Virus record (IMG/VR): IMGVR_UViG_3300027971_000160
Location: 1 to 30,536 of that record
DNA from: a virus
Reading direction: 5' to 3' (one strand)
DNA length: 30,536 nt
Position numbers and translations under genes: made by a program. Below, one piece after another: positions 7,914 to 13,318 of this stretch. The stretch's first letter is position 1. Every line of letters begins with the position of its first letter. The notes under the pieces are model-generated. The model did no database searches. It saw only the letters and a program-made list of their open reading frames with translations, and was not told where the DNA came from.

Positions 7914-8067
7914 TTTGTTGTGTTACGTTGAAAGCGTGAATAAGCATTGCCAATTGGCGTGAATCGAACATCACTGAATTCAAGTCGATTTTTACTTTGC
8001 GATTCTTTTTTTCTAAAATGAACCTTTCGACTGCCAAACACATTTCGTGGATTTGCCGACCGTTCAT
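7894..8067 (-). CDS. Small hypothetical protein (57 aa)
   Basis: The ATG at 8067 overlaps the acyltransferase stop (ATGA), and the frame runs 57 codons to a TAG at 7896-7894, overlapping the glycosyltransferase start by 20 bases. The predicted protein begins MNGRQIHEMCLAVERFILEK, is amphipathic helical, has KVKIDLNSVMFDSRQLAM in the middle and ends in an Asn-rich tail. It fits the operon's stop/start coupling better than the longer alternative frame that starts at 8125. I do not recognise the family. Confidence 0.7.
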   Translation of the reverse strand: MNGRQIHEMCLAVERFILEKKNRKVKIDLNSVMFDSRQLAMLIHAFNVTQQNENNNG

Positions 8068-8546
8068 TTGTTATTGCTTCGAATGATTCTCGCGGGATTC
8101 CCAACCAAGACGGTGTTCGATTCAAGCGGTGTTTTCTTCGTTACGATTGCACCCATTCCGACCATACATTTCGATGGTATCGTCACGCGTTGGTGAATCA
8201 TTGAACCCATTCCGATGTTGGTGTCGTCGTGAATTTCAACGAATCCCCCAATCAATGAATGTGGCGCGATTGTCACCCCTTGATGAATCCTAACATCGTG
8301 ACCAATGTGAACGCCTTTCATGATGTAAGCATTGTCATCAATGATTGTCGGACGTTCGCACCCCGCATCGATTGTGGCGTGACCGTGAATGATGACATCG
8401 TTTCCAATGACCACCCCGAACCCATGTTGTCCTTCGTGACGTTTGGATTCAGCGGGCGCACCGATTATGCAAAATGCACCGATGGTGACGTTGTGACCAA
8501 GGGTGACACCTGGGTAAATTATTGCGGTTGGGTGAATGTTATTCAT
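8064..8546 (-). CDS. Left-handed beta-helix (hexapeptide) acyltransferase, LpxA-like
   Basis: The 160-residue protein starts MNNIHPTAIIYPGVTLGHNV and carries repeated hexapeptides ([LIV]-G-x-x-x-x), for example VTLGHN, VTIGAF, VVIGND, VHIGHD and NIGMGS. His residues at about 80 and 83 (GVHIGHDVRIHQGVTIAP) sit where LpxA and related O-acyltransferases place the catalytic His. The opening 'IHPTAII-PG-V-G-N-TIG' is the usual start of LpxA/LpxD-type enzymes. The ATG at 8546 is chosen because residues before it, in the longer open frame, do not fit the fold. It is short for LpxA (about 260 residues) and lacks the C-terminal helical domain, so it is a reduced acyltransferase. With the nearby glycosyltransferase it may modify a surface glycan. 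Confidence 0.85.
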   Translation of the reverse strand: MNNIHPTAIIYPGVTLGHNVTIGAFCIIGAPAESKRHEGQHGFGVVIGNDVIIHGHATIDAGCERPTIIDDNAYIMKGVHIGHDVRIHQGVTIAPHSLIGGFVEIHDDTNIGMGSMIHQRVTIPSKCMVGMGAIVTKKTPLESNTVLVGNPARIIRSNNK

Positions 8547-8907
8547 TTGAAAGGAATTCTTCAAGGTCTTGACGCGTCGTTGTTCGGGATGCTTTGAATC
8601 CTTTCTCCTTTGCTTCGTTGCGAAGTTCCTTGAATGTTTTGGTTTTAATACCAACGAAATGAAGCTTCGGAGGTTGTTCGGTCATGTGTGTGTCGACCAC
8701 TATTTTCGGCGCGATGACCTTGTCAATGTTTGCGTTCAATTTGTCCATTGCGATTCGAACACACGTTGAACAAGCTTTGTTTAACTTGCCGAATCCGAGC
8801 GACTTGTAATGAATGGAAAGTTCTTCTTTGAGTGACTCATTCAGGTGTGCGGAACGGATTCTTCCGAATTGTTCCAGTTGGTATCGTAGCGCGTTACTTA
8901 TGTTCAT
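8539..8907 (-). CDS. Hypothetical protein with CxxC and SAP/LEM-like C-terminus (122 aa)
   Basis: The 122-residue protein has a helical N-terminal half with a LNKACSTCVRIAMDKL segment (CxxC). Its C-terminal 33 residues (FKELRNEAKEKGFKASRTTT, then RQDLEEFL) resemble a SAP- or LEM-like helix-extended-helix module, which often binds nucleic acid. It overlaps the acyltransferase start by 8 bases and precedes a small membrane protein gene. I do not recognise the whole-protein family; DNA binding is an inference from the C-terminal pattern. Confidence 0.7.
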   Translation of the reverse strand: MNISNALRYQLEQFGRIRSAHLNESLKEELSIHYKSLGFGKLNKACSTCVRIAMDKLNANIDKVIAPKIVVDTHMTEQPPKLHFVGIKTKTFKELRNEAKEKGFKASRTTTRQDLEEFLSNE

Positions 8908-9097
8908 AGATTAAAATTAAATCCGAAATCAAATAGGAAAGGAATGCGAATGGCAACATCCTATAATCAACGAATGAGTAAAGACCAACCGCCGTCCAAA
9001 AGGACAAACACGATTGGCAATTGAAAGGTTTTGTGTTAGGTAACCTGAAGGTCATCATTGCCCTCGCAATTGCGATTGCTATAATTGAATAAATCAT
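8894..9097 (-). CDS. Small membrane protein with CQSCLSFW motif (67 aa)
   Basis: The 67-residue protein has two hydrophobic stretches: MIYSIIAIAIARAMMTF at the start, and LSFWTAVGLYSFVDY plus LPFAFLSYLISDLILIY later. Between them lies FNCQSCLSFW, which recalls the 'C-x-x-C-x-x-F/G-F/W' pattern of DUF1360-type small membrane proteins. It overlaps the sigma-like gene by about 60 bases, an unusually large overlap for this genome, so the true start could be one of the later Met residues near residue 14-15. Function unknown. Confidence 0.65.
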   Translation of the reverse strand: MIYSIIAIAIARAMMTFRLPNTKPFNCQSCLSFWTAVGLYSFVDYRMLPFAFLSYLISDLILIYEHK

Positions 9098-9527
9098 TTT
9101 TGAATTGTTTAATTGCGCGGTGAATAGTGTCCAAGGAAATCCCCGTGTTTTGCTGAATTTCTCTGAATGTCATACCGCAAAGATGCATTTTAGTAATTTC
9201 TTTTTTGAAGTTTTCTTGGTCATCCATTGAATCCGTTTCAATGAAATCCCTAAGAAGTTTTCGGTAATTGCTCTCGATGACTTCGGTTTCGATTTCAGCG
9301 ATTTCGATTAGTTCATCAAAGCTTGAACGGTAAAGTTTCCAAAATTCCGACCGTGACCACGTCCATTGATTCCATGCGATTCGTGAAAACATCGCGGGGA
9401 TGTCAGCTTCGGGGATGTCGTATCGGTACAAAATAATAAAGACGTGAGAAACCAGGTCAAAAGACAACGGGTTGTTTCCCGTTATCTTCCGAGCAATGGC
9501 ATATGCGTCACGTTCCCAAAAAATCAT
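9036..9527 (-). CDS. Sigma factor-like/HTH transcription regulator (163 aa)
   Basis: The helical protein of 163 residues has a C-terminal helix-turn-helix: MTFREIQQNTGISLDTIHRA at about 119-138, followed by IKQFKNDL. This arrangement (acidic linker, then 'G-x-T-x-x-E-I-x-x-x-x-G-I-S-x-x-T-I/V') is that of sigma-70 region 4 in small ECF-like factors. The N-terminal part (residues 1-95), rich in aromatics, may match a region 2-like domain but is divergent. Phages of this group often carry such a gene late in the early operon, so it is a candidate activator of late genes. It overlaps both neighbours. Confidence 0.7.
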   Translation of the reverse strand: MIFWERDAYAIARKITGNNPLSFDLVSHVFIILYRYDIPEADIPAMFSRIAWNQWTWSRSEFWKLYRSSFDELIEIAEIETEVIESNYRKLLRDFIETDSMDDQENFKKEITKMHLCGMTFREIQQNTGISLDTIHRAIKQFKNDLFNYSNRNCEGNDDLQVT

Positions 9528-9733
9528 TCGCTAAAATAACGAAACCAAGCGACAAAGAATTCTTGACTGACTGGTTTTTTATTGACAAACCGATAAAGCA
9601 TCGAATATTTTACCTTCATGTCTTCCGCTAAATGGGTCAACTTGTAGCGTTTATTCAACTTCGATTCCGTTGTCATTCGCATCCAGTCAACGACGTTATT
9701 TCCGTCAGAAAGGTAAATCGTCATCGACTTCAT
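9524..9733 (-). CDS. Small HTH-like DNA-binding protein (69 aa)
   Basis: The 69-residue protein includes LNKRYKLTHLAEDMKVKYSM followed by LYRFVNKKPVS, a probable helix-turn-helix in which the loop and recognition helix resemble XRE-type regulators. It overlaps the end of the SSB-like gene by 29 bases; the second Met (start 9724) would also serve. Its stop overlaps the start of the sigma-like gene (ATGA), so the two may be co-translated. It may be a phage regulator. No dimerisation domain is visible. Confidence 0.65.
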   Translation of the reverse strand: MKSMTIYLSDGNNVVDWMRMTTESKLNKRYKLTHLAEDMKVKYSMLYRFVNKKPVSQEFFVAWFRYFSE

Positions 9734-10025
9734 TTTGTTCTTGTTTGCTTGTTAATACTATTGACCACGCTTCGATTGTGTTAAAATACTTCGTCACACC
9801 TTCGGGTGAATTCCACTCACGACCACGAAGATTGTAACTTACTTCGACAACGTCACCTTTGTTCAGGTTCGCGACAAGGTCACATTTGTCGTTCACGACT
9901 TGAAAGGTGATAAATTGTGGATAACTTTCGTTTTCCGTCTTGATGGTCAATTCTTGTTTTTTGAATTTCTCCGACACCACATAAAGGGGTGTAATTTGGA
10001 CAACCGTCCCTTTTTCTTTGTTCAT
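9705..10025 (-). CDS. Single-stranded DNA-binding protein-like (DUF3127/OB-fold)
   Basis: The 106-residue protein opens with beta strands (GTVVQITPLYVVSEKFKKQE), carries FITFQVVNDKCDL and GDVVEVSYNLRGREWNS, all matching the DUF3127 OB-fold proteins found in Bacteroidetes and their phages. It ends in EQNEVDDDLPF, the acidic tail with terminal Pro-Phe that bacterial SSBs use to recruit partner enzymes. It lies at the end of the recombination module, close to an annealing protein and exonuclease, which fits binding of single strands during replication and recombination. Confidence 0.85.
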   Translation of the reverse strand: MNKEKGTVVQITPLYVVSEKFKKQELTIKTENESYPQFITFQVVNDKCDLVANLNKGDVVEVSYNLRGREWNSPEGVTKYFNTIEAWSIVLTSKQEQNEVDDDLPF

Positions 10026-10027
10026 AT

Positions 10028-10249
10028 TTACTTGTCTAAATTTACATTGTTTTCTTGAAGAATGGCATGAAATGAATCTCGAAGCCGTCCAAGGATGTTT
10101 GATTCGTCTTCATTCAATTCTTCGTATTTCCAAATCTTTCGAAGTTCGGAATTGATGTCCCAAAGGGCATTGTACATCCCGCTCGCATTGACCATCAAAT
10201 CGAATTCGTGCTGGTCTTCGGGTAGGTTAAATTCAAGTGTTGCTTTCAT
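10028..10249 (-). CDS. Small conserved phage-type protein (73 aa), function unknown
   Basis: The 73-residue protein begins MKATLEFNLPEDQHEFDLMV. This opening, followed by a helical Trp-containing body (NALWDINSELRKIWKY) and an acidic end, is a pattern I recognise from small phage and prophage proteins of unknown role. The start region is duplicated about 140 bases upstream (10372-10393), where it leads only into a short broken frame. Genes on its 3' side code for the SSB-like protein. Confidence 0.8.
   Translation of the reverse strand: MKATLEFNLPEDQHEFDLMVNASGMYNALWDINSELRKIWKYEELNEDESNILGRLRDSFHAILQENNVNLDK
10228..10249. repeat. 22-bp near-perfect direct repeat, copy 1 (gene start)
   Basis: These 22 bases cover the first seven codons of the 73-residue gene and recur at 10372-10393 with a single base difference. 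The pair brackets an AT-rich stretch of about 120 bases. This looks like a scar of insertion or recombination rather than a regulatory repeat, because it covers the coding start itself. Confidence 0.8.
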
Positions 10250-10423
10250 TGTTATTTATTTTTCATAGTAGCAATATCAGGATAAACCTGACAGCAATGA
10301 TACGAAACATAATTCTACAAGTAGTATTCATATTTACATTTATATAAGTTATAAATATAATTATTTTTTTCTAAATTCTAGTGTTGCTTTCATATCATTT
10401 CTATTTAAGTAATGGGGTAACTT
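10250..10423. other. AT-rich intergenic region with broken gene start and hairpin
   Basis: No intact gene lies here. The sequence is clearly richer in A and T than the coding DNA around it, with runs such as ATAAATATAATTATTTTTTTC. It contains the truncated duplicate of the downstream gene's start and ends in a GGGGTAA/TTACCCC inverted repeat. A promoter for the 73-residue gene could lie here, but I found no full TTG-N17-23-TAnnTTTG match on the minus strand. Confidence 0.6.
10361..10393 (-). pseudogene. Broken duplicate start of the 73-aa gene (MKATLEF remnant)
   Basis: On the minus strand from 10393 the sequence reads MKATLEF and then RKK and a stop at about 10361. The first seven residues are identical to the start of the intact gene at 10249, one synonymous base apart. 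It is the second copy of the 22-bp direct repeat (10372-10393) running into unrelated AT-rich DNA. I read it as the residue of a duplication or of a homologous exchange that inserted the DNA on its upstream side. Confidence 0.6.
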
Positions 10424-10430
10424 TTACCCC
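10414..10430 (-). terminator. Inverted repeat at gene end, possible weak terminator
   Basis: GGGGTAA and TTACCCC form perfect 7-base arms around a 3-base loop, overlapping the stop codon of the 70-residue gene. On the minus strand the following bases are AT-rich (ATTACTTAAATAG) but not a clean T tract, so terminator activity is uncertain. Confidence 0.45.
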
Positions 10431-10636
10431 TTATCATTAATTGATTTGTTAAAGGTTTCTTTATAGTAATGTTCTCCATCTTCATAGTCCCCAGTCCATT
10501 CCCAATCGTTATAAGCATTTACAATTTGCTCCTTCTCCATTTCTTTGGCTTGTTTAAGTATAGCATACCAAGAAAACTTATCCTTGTTTGTATTCCATAG
10601 CTTCTCAAATAACCATTCTACTGCTGTTTGTTTCAT
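10424..10636 (-). CDS. Small phage protein of unknown function (70 aa), AT-rich insert gene
   Basis: The protein begins MKQTAVEWLFEKLWNTNKDK and has the segment AKEMEKEQIVNAYNDWEWTG, a pattern I recognise from many small proteins of Bacteroidetes phages and prophages that have no known function. The gene is more AT-rich than its neighbours and uses codons such as TTA, ATA and AAT more freely; the rest of the genome favours TTC, AAC and CGA-type codons. Together with the adjacent duplicated gene start, this suggests recent acquisition. It touches the exonuclease gene upstream (ATGA overlap at 10633-10636). Confidence 0.8.
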   Translation of the reverse strand: MKQTAVEWLFEKLWNTNKDKFSWYAILKQAKEMEKEQIVNAYNDWEWTGDYEDGEHYYKETFNKSINDKG

Positions 10637-11253
10637 TTGTTATTCAATTTATTCATCCTTTCAATGTAGTATTCGGTTGCCAACTGACATCGTTCAATCA
10701 TTTGTGCTTCGATTTCCAAATCACGTTCAAACATCACCGAAGTGATTCTCAAATGGGGTTCGATGTGGTCAACTTTGTGGATGGTTTTATTGTCCCATTC
10801 GGACAAGAATTCATCCCATGTCGACACCAAACAATAAACCAATTCGAATTCAAAGCGGTTGTAAAGCATCATGTATGCGCGACCTTGCCATTCGTATTCC
10901 TTCGCGTCGATGTCTTCAGGTAACTCGGGAAACGTGTCAAGCGACCAAGGTGTTTTGACGTCGATAACCGAATCATTCGTAATGATGTCGCATTCCCCAG
11001 TGATGAAATCATTTTCAAGACGCAAGGTGTTTTTCTTGTGGTCAGTGAATCGAACCGCGTTCAACAAGTTGATTGATTCAAGTTCCTGGTTCGTTCCTTT
11101 GTCAAGGTATTTCGACGAAAGTTCGGTTGAATAACCGTAGAAATTCTCCTTCGCAATTTGATTGATGTACGACTTCGCCGTTTGCGATAACGCATCCGTT
11201 TTCGACCGTGACGTGGTCATCAATTTACCGATTTGTGATGCTCTCCATTTCAT
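10633..11253 (-). CDS. YqaJ-type (lambda exonuclease-like) recombination exonuclease
   Basis: The 206-residue protein starts MKWRASQIGKLM, a typical YqaJ opening (W/R-x-S-x-I-G). PD-(D/E)XK residues follow: FITGECDII with D89, then VIDVKTPW (D98, K100) and later YEWQGRAYMML with Q123, the lambda Exo-type 'motif III' Gln. E58 in the NQELES segment is the usual helical acidic residue. These enzymes digest one DNA strand 5' to 3' and load an annealing partner. The ERF protein two genes upstream is that partner, giving a complete two-component phage recombination system. Confidence 0.88.
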   Translation of the reverse strand: MKWRASQIGKLMTTSRSKTDALSQTAKSYINQIAKENFYGYSTELSSKYLDKGTNQELESINLLNAVRFTDHKKNTLRLENDFITGECDIITNDSVIDVKTPWSLDTFPELPEDIDAKEYEWQGRAYMMLYNRFEFELVYCLVSTWDEFLSEWDNKTIHKVDHIEPHLRITSVMFERDLEIEAQMIERCQLATEYYIERMNKLNNK

Positions 11254-11453
11254 ATTTCTTCAAGTTTTTGACGGACATTCAACCAATAAATAAAATCACG
11301 CGATTTGATATCGATGTCTTTCATCGTTTCTCGCAATAAGACAAGCGCACACGCTTTTCTTGTTTTGAGCGTTTTTTCATCCGAACTGAATTCCACGAAG
11401 GAAAACAAATCGAATAGGTATTGCGCCCGTTCTTCGGCATTCATTGTTGTCAT
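11250..11453 (-). CDS. Hypothetical protein between ERF and exonuclease (67 aa)
   Basis: The 67-residue helical protein (NAEERAQYLFDLFSFVEFSS at the start, MKDIDIKSRDFIYWLNVRQK near the end) is joined to both neighbours by ATGA overlaps, so it is co-translated with the annealing protein and exonuclease. No domain is recognised. Its position suggests an accessory role in recombination or just operon packing. Confidence 0.75.
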   Translation of the reverse strand: MTTMNAEERAQYLFDLFSFVEFSSDEKTLKTRKACALVLLRETMKDIDIKSRDFIYWLNVRQKLEEI

Positions 11454-11995
11454 TGTAGTAATGGGTGTTTCGATTGTTCATCGGTTAGTAAATAGGTAGC
11501 TTTCAATTTCTCAATTGTAAACTTTCCTTGTTGAATCGCATCCAAGGCGTTGATAAATCGGTTATTGTCAAGCGTTGGTTTCGCCGTAGGTTTCGAAGCT
11601 TCATTCCCATCGTCATCGATTGCTTGAAGCGACAACAATGATTGAAGCGTTCCACGTCTGAAGTACGTTATGCACGACAAAAGTTTTTGCGGGTCGACGA
11701 TGTTCACGGGAATTTCCATGCATGATTCGACAAGTTCCCCTGAATCGATGTCAATGATTTGAGTAAAGACCAGGTTCGCTTTGACTGGTTGCAAAAGTAC
11801 TAACCCATTCGCCAACAAAATTGGTTCAACGGTTTCAAGCAACGCGTTAATGTCAGCGTAACTTTTTTTGAAATGTGGATTGGTTGCATTCTTGGAAACC
11901 TTTCCAATTTGTTGCTTCGCTTGATGAAGCTTGTGGAACAACTTCTTCGGTTGTTCGGTTGTGACTTTCTCCGCCACGGGTTTTGTAATCGCCAT
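11450..11995 (-). CDS. erf: ERF-family single-strand annealing protein
   Basis: The 181-residue protein contains the ERF signature: LFHKLHQAKQQIGKVSKNAT, then HFKKSYADINALLETVEPIL and LANGLVLLQPV. This is followed by a strand pair (VFTQIIDIDSGELVE) and ITYFRRGTLQSLLSLQAIDDD, which matches the 'a-T-Y-a-R-R-Y-a-L-x-a-l-x-g-i-a-x-x-x-D-D-D' end of the ERF domain. It anneals homologous single strands for genome circularisation or repair. Lysine-rich N- and C-terminal tails flank the domain. The YqaJ exonuclease downstream is the expected partner. Confidence 0.9.
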   Translation of the reverse strand: MAITKPVAEKVTTEQPKKLFHKLHQAKQQIGKVSKNATNPHFKKSYADINALLETVEPILLANGLVLLQPVKANLVFTQIIDIDSGELVESCMEIPVNIVDPQKLLSCITYFRRGTLQSLLSLQAIDDDGNEASKPTAKPTLDNNRFINALDAIQQGKFTIEKLKATYLLTDEQSKHPLLQ

Positions 11996-12050
11996 AATTA
12001 ATGTTTTTAAGTTTCAGTAAAGATAAACATTTTTTTCATTCATAAAACAA

Positions 12051-12524
12051 TTAAAGTGATAAATCTTTTACACGAACAATCCATGTGTCACATTTGAATG
12101 GTTTCGTGAATCCCATTTCCCCTTTTTTCTTCAGTTGTTTAATAGAATCAAATCGACTTCGAGAAATCATTCCGACAATCCATCCCTTCGTAAAACTTGG
12201 ATGAATATGAACGAAGCAATAAAAATCACATTGTTGATTTGGATTGTAGTCAGGAACGTGACAAGTGTAAACGGGTGAAGGAATCGACCTTTGTTCTTGT
12301 GTCTTGATTTCAATTTTGAATTCATCAATCAACAAATCGAATTCGAAGTTTTGCGCGTGAACCACGTTGCTCCCTTTGTTCGTGTAATGGTCAAGAACAA
12401 GGATTTCACCCAGCGCACCAATTTCATTTCCTTCACCTTCACGAATAGAATTTTTCAATTTACCGAAGGAATAAAGTTCACGCGCTCGATTCACCTGGTC
12501 TTGTGTTATGGTCAGTTCAATCAT
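12051..12524 (-). CDS. PD-(D/E)XK nuclease-like protein (157 aa)
   Basis: The 157-residue protein has GNEIGALGEILVLDHY (E40 as the helical acid), FEFDLLIDEFKIEIKTQ (D63, E72, K74) and then CDFYCFVHIHPSFTKGWIVG, with a closing ISRSRFDSI. The E-(x)n-D-(x)8-E-x-K pattern plus the following beta-alpha elements are those of restriction-endonuclease-like folds. It lies directly after another nuclease of the same superfamily (ATGA overlap). It could be a phage defence, recombination or host-DNA degradation nuclease. The specific target is unknown. Confidence 0.75.
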   Translation of the reverse strand: MIELTITQDQVNRARELYSFGKLKNSIREGEGNEIGALGEILVLDHYTNKGSNVVHAQNFEFDLLIDEFKIEIKTQEQRSIPSPVYTCHVPDYNPNQQCDFYCFVHIHPSFTKGWIVGMISRSRFDSIKQLKKKGEMGFTKPFKCDTWIVRVKDLSL

Positions 12525-12973
12525 TGTTTCACAAATTTATCAAACCATTCAACGAATTCATCGAAGTCACGCGCAATAATGTAAATACCTCCAGCGCGTT
12601 CAATGGCGTCTTGATATTGTTTTTGATTGTCGCTTTGACGGTCTTTGCCAACTTTAACTTCAATCTTCACGGAACGACCACGAATAGTGGCTGAAATGTC
12701 CGCGCTCCCTTTGGTTGATGTTCCCTTTGTCCACGACCCTCCAATCAATTTTCCGTCGGTTGTTTTCTTTTCTCGATAAACACCCATCGTGTTGATTCGT
12801 TCCGCTTGGTAACCGCTAAATTGGATGAATGACACAATTGCCTTGGTCAATCCGTTCGCGGTCTTGTCGCTCCAAAGTGTTTTGGGATGGTAGTCAGGGG
12901 GAAAGTTCGGATGGCGTTCGATTTGATTTTCAAGCTTCAGCGCGTCCAATCGTTGTTTATTTTCTTTCTTCAT
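12521..12973 (-). CDS. VRR-NUC-like nuclease/Holliday junction resolvase-type (150 aa)
   Basis: The 150-residue protein shows GSADISATIRGRSVKIEVKV with D92, E105 and K107 (PD-(D/E)XK core), followed by GKDRQSDNQKQYQDAIERAG (Q117) and YIIARDFDEF. This matches the VRR-NUC family found in phages next to replication genes ('G-x-x-D-i-x-a ... i-E-v-K-x-x-x-x-x-q-s-x-x-Q'). The role is probably resolution of branched DNA or recombination-linked nicking. It overlaps both neighbours with ATGA joints and lies just after the primase/helicase and HTH genes. Confidence 0.82.
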   Translation of the reverse strand: MKKENKQRLDALKLENQIERHPNFPPDYHPKTLWSDKTANGLTKAIVSFIQFSGYQAERINTMGVYREKKTTDGKLIGGSWTKGTSTKGSADISATIRGRSVKIEVKVGKDRQSDNQKQYQDAIERAGGIYIIARDFDEFVEWFDKFVKQ

Positions 12974-13161
12974 TCTTCAATATAGTATTTGTAATAAATG
13001 TCACGATTCACGTTGTATTCAAGTGCCCGAAAAAGTTCAAAATACCGATAAACGGTTCTTTCACTGACATTCAAATATCTCGAAATCGACATTACCGTTC
13101 TTGGTTTTTCTTTCATTAAATCGATTAATTTAATGACGCGATACATTTTGTGTTGATTCAT
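12970..13161 (-). CDS. DeoR-like HTH regulator (63 aa)
   Basis: From the ATG at 13161 the protein begins MNQHKMYRVIKLIDLMKEKP and carries SISRYLNVSERTVYRYFELF, a winged-helix/DeoR-type helix-turn-helix, then a basic wing segment ending in KYYIEE. I preferred this start to the upstream frame opening because it follows directly after the 50-residue membrane protein's stop. It is likely a small DNA-binding protein for early gene control or replication. No effector domain is present. Confidence 0.75.
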   Translation of the reverse strand: MNQHKMYRVIKLIDLMKEKPRTVMSISRYLNVSERTVYRYFELFRALEYNVNRDIYYKYYIEE

Positions 13162-13162
13162 T

Positions 13163-13315
13163 TTACCCTCGTTTGTTACCATTTGCAATGTAAATGGTGA
13201 ATAAAGTTGATCCCGTGACAAGGGCAAGCGCACCCCATAAACCGAAGAAGTAAATGGTTGTCCACCACATTGCGATGAATAAAATGATTGTGATTGCGAT
13301 TAGTTTTTTGCTCAT
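13163..13315 (-). CDS. Small membrane protein (50 aa)
   Basis: The ATG at 13315 lies just after the primase stop (13319) and the frame ends at 13163, two bases before the next gene. The protein begins MSKKLIAITIILFIAMWWTT and has two hydrophobic stretches (residues 4-24, and GLWGALALVTGSTLFTIYIA), then a basic tail (NGNKRG). It looks like a two-pass inner membrane protein. It could be a lysis- or exclusion-related membrane peptide, but nothing in the sequence decides this. Confidence 0.7.
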   Translation of the reverse strand: MSKKLIAITIILFIAMWWTTIYFFGLWGALALVTGSTLFTIYIANGNKRG

Positions 13316-13318
13316 AGT

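Noticed and set aside
7910-8125. 71-codon minus-strand frame beginning within the acyltransferase gene
   Set aside because: A 57-codon frame at 7894-8067 couples to the upstream stop with ATGA and looks much more protein-like, so this one is a shadow.
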